Below, piece after piece: positions 1 to 6,711 of a stretch of DNA of 11,728 nucleotides (its first letter is position 1; every line of letters begins with the position of its first letter). A model generated the notes under the pieces. It was not told where the DNA came from. It was given only the letters and a program-made list of their open reading frames with translations, and did no database searches. This stretch comes from an uncultured Oscillospiraceae bacterium (GTDB taxonomy: Bacteria; Bacillota; Clostridia; Oscillospirales; Oscillospiraceae): positions 1-11,728 of the forward strand of contig CATZYY010000070.1 of assembly GCA_958426425.1 (NCBI GenBank). Reading direction: 5' to 3'. The position numbers and the translations under genes are program-made.

Positions 1-535
1 TGGCGGCGCCGATCATCCAGGCGTAGCACATGTTGTTGCGCACGTCGCCGGGGAATACCACCTTCACCTTGTTCAGCGGCTTCGGGCAGTGTTCCTCAAT
101 GGTCATCATGTCCGCCAGAATCTGGGTGGGGTGGTCGGCGTCGGTGAGGCCGTTCCACACGGAAACGCCAGCGAACTTGGCCAGGTCCTCCACCACCTTC
201 TGATCGAAGCCCCGGTACTCGATGCCGTCGAAGAAGCGGCCCAGGACCTTGGCGGAGTCCTCCAGGGACTCCTTCTTGCCCATCTGGGAGCTGCCGGCGT
301 CCAGGTAGGTGACGTGGCCACCCTCCTGGGTGGCCGCCACCTCGAAGGAGCAACGGGTACGGGTGGAGGTCTTTTCAAATAAAAGCACGATGTGCTTTCC
401 CTCCAGGGCGTGGCCGCAGATTCCGGCGCGGCGCTTGGTTTTCAGGTCGTGGCCAAGATCCAGCAGATACCGGATCTCGCCGGGGGTAAAGTCCTCTAAA
501 GTCAGGAAACTGCGGCCTTTCAGATTGACTGCCAT
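1..535 (-). CDS. argF: Ornithine carbamoyltransferase (N-terminal part, runs off the window)
   Basis: This gene encodes a cytoplasmic enzyme that interconverts ornithine plus carbamoyl phosphate with citrulline. The first 178 codons are visible and the 3' end lies beyond position 1. The carbamoyl-phosphate loop FEKTSTRTR is at residues 53-61, NGLTDADHPTQ (128-138) carries the HPTQ signature, and the hinge to the ornithine domain reads FPGDVRNN (161-168). The ATG at 535 is chosen because AAGGAG lies 9 nt upstream. It lies downstream of arginine deiminase on the same strand, so a catabolic role (arcB: citrulline to ornithine and carbamoyl phosphate) is plausible. The biosynthetic form (argF) has the same fold and motifs and cannot be excluded. 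A carbamate kinase gene further left would favour the catabolic role. The family call is very secure; the direction of the reaction is inferred. Confidence 0.95.
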   Translation of the reverse strand, partial: MAVNLKGRSFLTLEDFTPGEIRYLLDLGHDLKTKRRAGICGHALEGKHIVLLFEKTSTRTRCSFEVAATQEGGHVTYLDAGSSQMGKKESLEDSAKVLGRFFDGIEYRGFDQKVVEDLAKFAGVSVWNGLTDADHPTQILADMMTIEEHCPKPLNKVKVVFPGDVRNNMCYAWMIGAA

Positions 536-833
536 GGTGTATGACTCCTTTTTGTTTACAAGATACGCGGGAAATTCCCGCAGAGATGCACCCCCCCATT
601 TTCTTTTCGTTTTACCGAAAAGGAAACGGGCCGTGCGCGGTCCAAAAGAAAAGGCGTTGAGCGCCAAACCACGCGCTTCCAGCGCAAGGTTTGGCGAATA
701 CGGGGGCGTGCGAATCGGTGCGGCGGCTTCGGCGGACGAACGGAGTGCCCGCCCGCCGCTGTCCCAAAGCCTTCCCCTGGAGGAAGGTGGCCGGCTAAAT
801 GAGAAAACCGGCTTGCTTCTGGGCCCGCCCCGC
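536..833. repeat. Hairpin-rich intergenic cassette between arcA and OTC (probable dispersed repeat)
   Basis: These 298 bases hold no credible gene. They contain a chain of inverted repeats: 567-572/576-581 (6 bp around a 3-nt loop); 596-609/616-629 (14 positions, 13 paired if one G-T wobble is counted, loop TTTTAC); 662-670/688-696 (perfect 9 bp, enclosing a second stem at 673-677/681-685); 770-775/782-787 (CCTTCC/GGAAGG); and 790-794/808-812. The 770-787 segment resembles a degraded copy of the CCTTCCCC-loop-GGGGAAGG hairpin that I remember as dispersed in Oscillospiraceae genomes. That link is recall, not a search. A C7 run lies at 591-597. No clear promoter for the OTC gene was found, so the cassette is probably transcribed between arcA and OTC. 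Confidence 0.6.
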
Positions 834-2057
834 TTAGGGGTCGTCCCGCCACAGCGGCATGGACATGCAGCGGGGGCCGCCCCGGCCCCGGCTCAGCTCC
901 GCGCTGGGGATGGTGTGAACCCGGACACCGGCCTCCTCCAGGGAGCGGTTGGTCACGTAGTTCCGGGAGTAGACCACCACCTCGCCGGGGGCGATGGCCA
1001 GGGTGTTGCTGCCGTCGCTCCACTGCTCCCGGGCGGCGTCGATCTCGCTGCCCTGTCCGCAGGGGATCAGCTGCACGTGGTCCAGCTCCAGGTGCTCCTT
1101 GAGGATATCCTCCAGCCGCCCGTCCTCCTGCCGGATGGTCATGCGGCGGTTTTCGTCCAGCTCCATGACAAATACGGTAATCTGCCGGAGGATGTTGGGG
1201 TGGACGGTGAATTTGTCCCGGTCCACCATGGTAAACACCGTGTCCAGGTGCATAAAGGAGCGGGTCTTGGGGATGTCAAAGGCCAGGAGCTTGCGGAAGG
1301 TCTTGCTCTGGGAGAGAACCGTTTCCGCCAGCTGGTCGATGGAGTCCTCCTGGGTGCGCTGGGAAATGCCCACCGCCAGCACCTGGGGAGACAGAATCAA
1401 AATGTCGCCGCCCTCCAGAGAGGAAGTCTCGCCCCGGTCATACCATCGGGGGGCGGTTCGGTATTCGGGGTGGTGCTCGAAAATGAATTTGCCAAAGAGG
1501 GTCTCACGGTTTCGGGTGGCGGTGTGCATTTTGTGGATGGACACGCCGGTGCCGATGGTGGCAAAGGGGTCCCGGGTAAAATACAGGTTGGGCAGGGGGT
1601 CCACGGCGAAGGGATAGTCGTCTCCGGCGGCGGAGAGGTAGTCCCCCAGCCGGGCGCTGGAGGAGCGCAGCTGACTCTTGCGTACGCCGGCCATCATGGC
1701 TGAAACCATCTCCTTATCCGGCAGGGCGGTGAAAAAGTCCTCCAGGCTCTGACGGGTCCGGTCGTCCTTGACGCCGGATTCCTCCAGGAACTGTCGGATC
1801 AGCTCATCCCGCACCGCTCCATCGGTCAGGGACTCCACCACCAGGTCCGTCAGGTACACCACCTCAACTCCCTGGCTGCGCAAACATGCGGCAAAGGCGT
1901 CGTGCTCCCGCTGTGCCTCCCGCAGATAGGGGATGTCGTCAAACAGCAGCCGCTCCAGGTATTCCGGCATCAAATTCTCCAGCTCGCCGCCGGGGCGATG
2001 GAGCATCACCTTCCGAAGCCGTCCGATTTCGGAGGTGTTGTGAATTCCGCTTTCCAA
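834..2057 (-). CDS. arcA: Arginine deiminase (TTG start preferred)
   Basis: Hydrolyses L-arginine to citrulline and ammonia, the first step of the arginine deiminase pathway, in the cytoplasm. The 407-residue product has the normal family length. Visible landmarks are HRPG (20-23), LYFTRDPFATIG (158-169, catalytic Asp163), LEGGD (214-218, Glu215), FMHLDT (268-273, His270 and Asp272) and the C-terminal loop GRGGPRCMSMPLW with the nucleophile Cys397. The open frame extends up to an ATG at 2132, but nothing SD-like precedes that ATG. A TTG at 2057 has AAGGAG (2066-2071) 8 nt upstream, and it gives the N-terminus (M)ESGIHNTSEIG, which matches where the family normally begins. The next gene downstream is OTC. 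A terminator separates it from the upstream degV gene. No convincing promoter was seen, and no arginine/ornithine antiporter is visible in the window. Confidence 0.94.
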   Translation of the reverse strand: MESGIHNTSEIGRLRKVMLHRPGGELENLMPEYLERLLFDDIPYLREAQREHDAFAACLRSQGVEVVYLTDLVVESLTDGAVRDELIRQFLEESGVKDDRTRQSLEDFFTALPDKEMVSAMMAGVRKSQLRSSSARLGDYLSAAGDDYPFAVDPLPNLYFTRDPFATIGTGVSIHKMHTATRNRETLFGKFIFEHHPEYRTAPRWYDRGETSSLEGGDILILSPQVLAVGISQRTQEDSIDQLAETVLSQSKTFRKLLAFDIPKTRSFMHLDTVFTMVDRDKFTVHPNILRQITVFVMELDENRRMTIRQEDGRLEDILKEHLELDHVQLIPCGQGSEIDAAREQWSDGSNTLAIAPGEVVVYSRNYVTNRSLEEAGVRVHTIPSAELSRGRGGPRCMSMPLWRDDP

Positions 2058-2065
2058 AATGCTCA

Positions 2066-2071
2066 CTCCTT
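2066..2071 (-). promoter_or_regulatory. Shine-Dalgarno site deciding the arcA start
   Basis: AAGGAG on the minus strand lies 8 nt before the TTG at 2057. The upstream in-frame ATG at 2132 has no purine-rich site, so this SD is the main reason for the shorter arcA model. Confidence 0.7.
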
Positions 2072-2155
2072 CATGATTGGAAAAGTCCAGGGTATCGTTC
2101 TCCGTTAGGGTCTCTGGTTTTTTTCGTTTCATGCGCGAAGCGGGGAATTTTTCAT

Positions 2156-2193
2156 AAAAAAACCTCCGGCGCCTATAGGCGCCGGAGGTTTTT
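2156..2193. terminator. Bidirectional intrinsic terminator between degV and arcA
   Basis: A perfect 16-bp stem (2158-2173 with 2178-2193) closes on a TATA loop. It has an A-run on the left and a T-run on the right, so either strand yields a GC stem followed by U residues. For the minus strand it lies 24 bp past the degV stop and ends that transcript. It implies that arcA has its own promoter, or depends on readthrough. Confidence 0.92.
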
Positions 2194-2217
2194 CGTATTC
2201 ACACACTTTTATGAAGC

Positions 2218-3063
2218 TTAATAGCCAATAATCAATCCCTTTTCCATGGCATAAAAACTGGTCAGCCCTCTGCAGGAAATCACCTCCACCTGCTTCACCG
2301 GCAGATCGGAGAGGATCTGTTCCTTCAGCCGCAAAGCTCCTTCCAAATTCTCGCAGTGAGAAATCACCACCTCCGCGCCGTCGCACTCCTTGCTGGAGCG
2401 CATCAGCGCGGTAATGGCCCGGAAAGTCTTGGCCTCACCCCGGGCCTTGTCGGCCACATGGATGGTGCCCTGAGGCGTGGCGTCGGCAATGACGTGGATG
2501 CCCAGTGAATGGAGCAGTGTCCCCACCAGCGGCCGCATGCGGCCATTTTTGATAAGGTTGTCGAAATTCTCCAGGGTAAAACAGGTGCGCAAGGCCGCCT
2601 GATACAGCCGCAGCTGGGCGCAAATGCCGTCGACATCGCCCGTCTCATCAGCCTCCATCAGTTCCTTGGCCCGGCGGATCAGCAGTACCATGGCCCCGGC
2701 GGTAGCCCGGGAGTCAATGACACAGATGCGCTTTTCAGGGTGCTCCTCCAGCACCAGATCCCGGGCCATCACCGCGGAGTTATACGTGCCGGAGAGATTG
2801 GAGGAAATTGTGAAGCAAACCGTGCAGTCCCCGGCCTCAAAAGCCCGGGCAAAGTCCGCCGGGGAGGGGCAGGACGAGGAGGAAGCGCTTTTCTCCGCCG
2901 CCATGGCCTCCAGCATCTCCGGTACCTCCAAAGCATCGTTATCCACAAACTCCCGCTCCCCCACCTGAATCCGCAGGGGCACCGAGTGAAACAGTACGCT
3001 GTCACTTTGGAAGTCAGAGGTACGCAAATCGCAGCTGCTGTCGCTCACAATGTTCCAGATCAT
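2218..3063 (-). CDS. DegV family fatty-acid-binding protein
   Basis: A 281-residue cytoplasmic protein of the DegV family, whose studied members bind fatty acids (FakB proteins present them to the kinase FakA). Family marks are the N-terminal strand WNIVSDSSCDL (3-13), TISSNLSGTYNSA (85-97), which lines the lipid head-group site, VIDSRATAGA (115-124), and the segment NLIKNGRMRPLVG. The frame could start at a GTG at 3072, but that GTG is part of the SD GAGGTG (3070-3075). The ATG at 3063, 6 nt downstream, is the better start. It has its own strong promoter, divergent from marR, and its own terminator, so it looks monocistronic. No FakA-type kinase gene is in the window, so the partner is unknown. 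Confidence 0.92.
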   Translation of the reverse strand: MIWNIVSDSSCDLRTSDFQSDSVLFHSVPLRIQVGEREFVDNDALEVPEMLEAMAAEKSASSSSCPSPADFARAFEAGDCTVCFTISSNLSGTYNSAVMARDLVLEEHPEKRICVIDSRATAGAMVLLIRRAKELMEADETGDVDGICAQLRLYQAALRTCFTLENFDNLIKNGRMRPLVGTLLHSLGIHVIADATPQGTIHVADKARGEAKTFRAITALMRSSKECDGAEVVISHCENLEGALRLKEQILSDLPVKQVEVISCRGLTSFYAMEKGLIIGY

Positions 3064-3106
3064 GAAAAACACCTCGAAATATGGTTTTCAATATCACATA
3101 TACGCC

Positions 3107-3135
3107 ATCATAATATGCGTGGGTTTGTTTGTCAA
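3107..3135 (-). promoter_or_regulatory. Sigma-70-type promoter of degV
   Basis: On the minus strand, TTGACA (3130-3135) and TATGAT (3107-3112) are separated by exactly 17 nt. That is a near-consensus housekeeping promoter. Transcription would begin about 35 nt before the ATG at 3063. Confidence 0.85.
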
Positions 3136-3154
3136 TGGAAAGTCGCTGGAATTC

Positions 3155-3183
3155 TTGACAGAACAAAAAAATCGTGGTATCCT
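3155..3183 (+). promoter_or_regulatory. Sigma-70-type promoter of the marR-MATE operon
   Basis: TTGACA (3155-3160) and TATCCT (3178-3183) have a 17-nt spacer. The -35 box is back to back with the -35 of degV, with 19 bp between them, so a protein bound here could act on both promoters. Confidence 0.8.
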
Positions 3184-3185
3184 CG

Positions 3186-3215
3186 TTGCATTGCAAAATA
3201 GTTCTAAGAGGAACT
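3186..3215. promoter_or_regulatory. Candidate MarR operator (two palindromes)
   Basis: TTGCATTGCAA (3186-3196) is an 11-bp palindrome, and AGTTC-N6-GAACT (3200-3215) is a second dyad. Both lie just after the marR -10 box and before its SD, where a repressor would block initiation. MarR proteins commonly repress their own promoter; binding here is inferred. Confidence 0.5.
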
Positions 3216-3240
3216 GTTTTTATAGAACAGGAGGATGCTT

Positions 3241-3693
3241 GTGCCCATTACATCATCTCAGCTTCTGCGGGCCTCGCAGCAATTTAAACGGTATTATGAG
3301 CGGCAGTTCTCCACACTGATGACGCGGGAAACTCTTACCATGCGGGAAATCCGAGTGCTGCTGTTTCTCGCCAATAACCCTGACCACGACACCGCCCGGG
3401 ATGTGGCGGAACTGCGGGGGATGCCCAAATCCCAGGTCTCCGCAGCTGTGGATCTGCTGGTGCAGCGAGGGTTTTTGTGGCGCTTGCCGGACCAGGAAGA
3501 CAGACGAGTGGTTCATCTTGCCATCACGGAAACCGGCGTCACTCTGGGGCGGGAGGCCCGTGAAATTCAAACTGCCTGTTGGAAAGATCTTCTGACCCCC
3601 TTAACCACGGCAGAGGCTACGAAGTTCAAATTTTTGTTGGAAAAGGTTCTCGACGGCATGGACCGCCGGACACGGGAAGGAGCGGGAACATGA
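3241..3693 (+). CDS. MarR-family transcriptional regulator
   Basis: A 150-residue winged-helix DNA-binding protein. An N-terminal helical dimerisation segment (about 1-45) is followed by the helix-turn-helix (about 50-80, including ARDVAELRGMPKSQVSAAVDLLVQRGFL), then the wing with the family-typical DQEDRRVVHLAITETG (84-99), and a C-terminal dimerisation helix. An ATG at 3235 directly abuts the SD AGGAGG (3229-3234), which is too close. The GTG at 3241, with 6-nt spacing, is preferred. The stop overlaps the ATG of the MATE exporter (ATGA), so the two genes are probably translationally coupled. By analogy with mepR-mepA of Staphylococcus, it probably represses itself and the exporter until a toxic ligand binds. 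The ligand cannot be read from the sequence. Confidence 0.93.
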   Translation: MPITSSQLLRASQQFKRYYERQFSTLMTRETLTMREIRVLLFLANNPDHDTARDVAELRGMPKSQVSAAVDLLVQRGFLWRLPDQEDRRVVHLAITETGVTLGREAREIQTACWKDLLTPLTTAEATKFKFLLEKVLDGMDRRTREGAGT

Positions 3694-5069
3694 ATCGTCA
3701 AGGCGTTGATCTGGGCAGCGGAAAGGTGAGCAAGCTGCTGTTTTCTCTGGCGCTGCCCACCATCACCTCTCAGATCGTCAACATGCTTTATAATCTGGTG
3801 GACCGGGTGTACATCGGCCACATGCAGCCGGTGGAGACCGTGGGAAAATTGGCCCTGACCGGCGTGGGCGTATGCCTGCCCATTATCATGGTCATCTCCG
3901 CCTTTGCTGCATTGATGGCTATGGGCGGCGCGCCCCGGGCTTCCATTGAGGAAGGACGGGGGAATGTCTCCGCTTCCGAGCGAATCATGGGCGGCAGCTT
4001 CACCCTGCTGGTGGCAGCATCCGTGGTTCTGACAGCGGTATTTCTGGTCTTTGCGGAGCCCATGCTGCGCATCTTCGGCGCCAGTGACAACACCATTGGC
4101 TATGCTCTGGACTATATGCGCATCTACTGCCTGGGCACACTGTTTGTCCAGGTGACTTTGGGTATGAACGCTTTTATCACCGCCCAGGGCTTTACGGTGG
4201 TGAGCATGAAAACCGTGCTGATCGGGGCGGGGCTCAACACGGTGCTGGATCCCATTTTCATTTTCACCTTTGGCATGGGCGTCCAGGGTGCGGCCCTGGC
4301 CACCATCCTGTCCCAGGCGGTCAGCGCCGCCTGGGTGCTGCGGTTCCTGACCGGCCCCAAAACCAAGTGGCATCTGCGCAAAGCCAATCTGCGTCCCCGG
4401 GCCAAGGTGGTGCTGCCCAGCCTGGCCCTGGGCCTGTCCCCCTTTATCATGCAGTCCACGGAGAGTCTAATTGCCGTGTGCTTCAACTCCTCTCTGCTCA
4501 AATACGGCGGTGATACCGCCGTAGGAGCTATGACAGTGCTGACCAGCATTATGCAGTTTGCCATGATGCCTCTCCAGGGTCTGACCCAGGGGGCTCAGCC
4601 CATTATCAGCTACAACTACGGCGCTCGGAATCCGGATCGGGTGCGGGCGGCCTTTCGGTGCCTGCTCCGGGCCTGCCTGATCTACTCCCTGACCCTGTGG
4701 TCCCTGGTGCAGCTGTTCCCGGAGATGTTTGTGCTGATCTTCAACAATTCCCCCAGCCTGGTGGAATACGCCTCCTGGGCGCTGCGGATCTACATGGCGG
4801 CCGCCGGCATCTTCGGTATTCAAATCGCCTGTCAGCAGACCTTTGTGGCTTTGGGCAACGCCAAAACCTCCCTGTTTCTGGCGGTCCTGCGGAAGATCAT
4901 TTTGCTGATTCCCCTTATTTATATCCTGCCCAATTTCTTTGCCGACAAGGCCTTTGCCGTCTTCCTGGCAGAGCCGGTGGCGGACGTTCTGGCTGTTTGT
5001 ACCACAGCCACCATGTTCTGGATTCTGTTCCGAAAAAGCATGGCCCTTCTGGAATCCCCTCAACAATAA
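3690..5069 (+). CDS. MATE family multidrug exporter (MepA-like)
   Basis: A 459-residue integral membrane antiporter predicted to export cationic drugs or metabolites using a Na+ or H+ gradient. Family features are the first helix with SLALPTITSQIVNMLYNLVD (19-38) followed by RVYIGHM, the internal repeat landmark GLNTVLDPIFIF, and the second-half counterpart LQGLTQGAQPIISYNYGARNPDRV. Length and hydrophobic pattern fit the usual 12 helices. The open frame runs further upstream, inside marR, but the ATG at 3690 overlaps the marR stop, has GGAG 7 nt ahead, and gives the typical short cytoplasmic N-terminus. It is followed by a large hairpin and converges on the nucleobase permease. Its substrate is unknown; the MarR partner suggests induction by a toxic compound. 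Confidence 0.94.
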   Translation: MNRQGVDLGSGKVSKLLFSLALPTITSQIVNMLYNLVDRVYIGHMQPVETVGKLALTGVGVCLPIIMVISAFAALMAMGGAPRASIEEGRGNVSASERIMGGSFTLLVAASVVLTAVFLVFAEPMLRIFGASDNTIGYALDYMRIYCLGTLFVQVTLGMNAFITAQGFTVVSMKTVLIGAGLNTVLDPIFIFTFGMGVQGAALATILSQAVSAAWVLRFLTGPKTKWHLRKANLRPRAKVVLPSLALGLSPFIMQSTESLIAVCFNSSLLKYGGDTAVGAMTVLTSIMQFAMMPLQGLTQGAQPIISYNYGARNPDRVRAAFRCLLRACLIYSLTLWSLVQLFPEMFVLIFNNSPSLVEYASWALRIYMAAAGIFGIQIACQQTFVALGNAKTSLFLAVLRKIILLIPLIYILPNFFADKAFAVFLAEPVADVLAVCTTATMFWILFRKSMALLESPQQ

Positions 5070-5110
5070 TCGCAAAGCGGCGCCGCCCAATGGGCGGCGC
5101 CGCTTTGCGA
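5070..5110. terminator. 19-bp perfect hairpin between convergent genes
   Basis: Positions 5070-5088 pair without mismatch with 5092-5110 around a 3-nt loop. It begins immediately after the MATE stop codon and ends 15 bp before the permease stop. Its location suggests a shared terminator, but neither side has a real T-run: the plus strand continues TACGAAAAAG and the minus strand continues TTATTGTTG. It may therefore act more as an mRNA 3'-end stabiliser or anti-readthrough barrier than as a textbook intrinsic terminator. Confidence 0.75.
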
Positions 5111-5125
5111 TACGAAAAAGAGGTC

Positions 5126-6493
5126 TTAATGCTTGCTCTCCTTGCTCTCTTTGGGCAGAATCAGGTTCAGCAGCACCGCCATGATGGTAGCCACCACCAC
5201 GGGAGACTTGCCGAAAATCATGGTAAAGCTGTCGGGGAACTGGTTCAACGCCCCGGCGGCCTGGGAGATGCCCACGCCCAGGGCGGCGGAAAGGCCTACA
5301 ATGGTGGTGTTCCGGGCCGTGAGATCCTGAGAGGCAATCAGCTTCATGCCGGTCATGGCAATGGTGGAGAACACCGTCACCGTGGCGCCGCCCAGCACGC
5401 ACTGCGGGATCGTGGTCAGAACAGCGGCAAACTTGGGAGACAGGCCCGCCAGCAGCAAAAAGGCGCCGGTCAGAGCGAAGACCGTCCGGTTGACCACCTT
5501 ATTGGTGGTGACAATGCCCACGTTCTGAGAATATGTAGCGGTAGGCAGGCCGCCGAACAGCGCCGTGAGAATATTGGAGGCGCCGTAGGCGATGATGCCG
5601 CCCTGGAGCTCCCGGTCGGTAGGCTCCCGATTCATGCCGCCCACCGTAGTGGCGGTAAAGTCGCCGATGGCCTGAATGGAGTTGATGGCAAACAGCAGTC
5701 CGATGGCAATGCAGGAGGACAGGTCGAAGGTCACACCGAAGTGCATAAACCGGGGCAGGGAGAACCAAGCGGCGTCACCCACATCCGCAAAGCTGACCAT
5801 GCCGAAGCACAGGGCCACCACATAGCCAAACAGCATGCCGATCAAAATGGAGGCCAGGCGGCACAATCCCTTGGCCTTGTTGTTCAGCACCAACACTGCG
5901 GTCAGGGTCAGGGCGGCAATCAGCCAGTTCTGCCAGGAGCCGTACACCAGCGCCTCCGGCAGGCCCTTGGCGGTGATGGACTCCAGAGTATTGGCGGCAC
6001 CGCCGGCCATATAGTTGATGGCGGTGGGGTACAGGGACAGGCCGATGGTAAACACCACCGTGCCGGTGATGACCGGCGGAAACAGCAGCCGGATTTTCTT
6101 GACGAAGAGGCCAACGATAATGGCTACAATGCCGCCCACGATCATAGCGCCGGCAATGGCCGCCACACCGCCGCCGCTGGCGGCAATGGCCTGCATACTG
6201 GGCACATAGGCAAAGCTGACGCCCAGAATCACCGGCAGGCCCGCGCCGAACCGCCCGCCAATGGGGTAGAGCTGCAGCAGCGTACATACAGCGGACATGA
6301 CCAGAGAAGCCTGGATCAGCAAAACCTGATCGGAGAGGGACAAGCCAATGGCGCTGGCAATCATGATGGGGGGCGTGACGCAGCCCACGATCATGGCTAC
6401 CAGATGCTGCAGTGCCAGGGAAATGGAGGTGCCGATGGGAGGGACGCCGTGGAACTGAAACAGCAGTTCCCGGCCGGTGGCGGGGCGATCCAT
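5126..6493 (-). CDS. NCS2-family nucleobase permease (xanthine/uracil permease type)
   Basis: A 455-residue membrane protein with the NCS2/NAT fold of about 14 segments, predicted to import a purine or pyrimidine base with a cation. Landmarks are LALQHL (26-31, His30 corresponding to XanQ His31), VSFAYV (92-97), AIGDFTATT (275-283), and the NAT signature region ATYSQNVGIVTTNK (319-332). Several positions differ from E. coli XanQ: Ser93 for Asn93, Gln274 for Glu272, Tyr303 for Asp304, and Asn331 for Thr332. The substrate and coupling ion are therefore uncertain. The start at 6493 is supported by AAAGGAG 8 nt upstream; the longer frame reaches back through the promoter and is rejected. It is monocistronic, with its own promoter. 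No purine riboswitch fits in the short leader. Confidence 0.92.
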   Translation of the reverse strand: MDRPATGRELLFQFHGVPPIGTSISLALQHLVAMIVGCVTPPIMIASAIGLSLSDQVLLIQASLVMSAVCTLLQLYPIGGRFGAGLPVILGVSFAYVPSMQAIAASGGGVAAIAGAMIVGGIVAIIVGLFVKKIRLLFPPVITGTVVFTIGLSLYPTAINYMAGGAANTLESITAKGLPEALVYGSWQNWLIAALTLTAVLVLNNKAKGLCRLASILIGMLFGYVVALCFGMVSFADVGDAAWFSLPRFMHFGVTFDLSSCIAIGLLFAINSIQAIGDFTATTVGGMNREPTDRELQGGIIAYGASNILTALFGGLPTATYSQNVGIVTTNKVVNRTVFALTGAFLLLAGLSPKFAAVLTTIPQCVLGGATVTVFSTIAMTGMKLIASQDLTARNTTIVGLSAALGVGISQAAGALNQFPDSFTMIFGKSPVVVATIMAVLLNLILPKESKESKH

Positions 6494-6547
6494 AGTCAGG
6501 ACTCCTTTCGGGCAGGCAAAATGATGAGGTTTTCCAAAATCAATTCT

Positions 6548-6575
6548 ATCATAACATGAATTTTTATAAAAGCAA
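6548..6575 (-). promoter_or_regulatory. Promoter of the NCS2 permease
   Basis: On the minus strand, TTGCTT (6570-6575) and TATGAT (6548-6553) are 16 nt apart within an AT-rich block. The expected leader is only about 45-50 nt long. No purine box or riboswitch fold was recognised. Confidence 0.65.
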
Positions 6576-6670
6576 ACAAATTTTTTGGTTATAAGAAAAA
6601 ATTTTAGCAATTTTTTGGAAATTCCCGACACCTTCGCAAAATTGACGCAAACTCTCCGCAAAAAAGCGCA

Positions 6671-6703
6671 AAAAATAAGGGACCCGCGGTTTTCGCGGGT
6701 CCC
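6671..6703 (-). terminator. Intrinsic terminator of the amino-acid ABC operon
   Basis: GGGACCCGCG (6679-6688) pairs perfectly with 6694-6703 around a 5-nt loop. On the minus strand the stem is followed by TTATTTTTTG. It starts 8 bp after the ATPase stop codon. Confidence 0.9.
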
Positions 6704-6711
6704 CTGAACAC

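Noticed and set aside
567..581. ArgR operator (ARG box) upstream of OTC
   Set aside because: The palindrome is GC-flanked (GCGGGA/TCCCGC) and does not resemble the AT-rich ARG box.
591..597. C7 homopolymer as a phase-variation tract
   Set aside because: It lies in the non-coding cassette, not in a reading frame or promoter spacer, so there is no evident switching effect.
536..833. CRISPR array or insertion sequence
   Set aside because: No regularly spaced direct repeats, no transposase frame and no terminal inverted repeats enclosing an element.
556..1023. 155-codon minus-strand frame over the cassette and the end of arcA
   Set aside because: A different frame of arcA, continuing through the repeat cassette. 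Segments like this are spurious products of repeats.
309..1703. 464-codon open frame on the plus strand
   Set aside because: Antisense to OTC, the hairpin cassette and arcA, all of which have clear conserved motifs on the minus strand.
4658..6559. 633-codon open frame on the plus strand
   Set aside because: It runs antisense through the NCS2 permease and overlaps the end of the MATE gene. Its translation is rich in His, Gly and Gln, typical of the reverse frame of a GC-rich membrane gene.
6494..6670. Possible purine riboswitch before the nucleobase permease
   Set aside because: The predicted leader is about 45-50 nt, and no paired helices or conserved purine-aptamer loops were seen.
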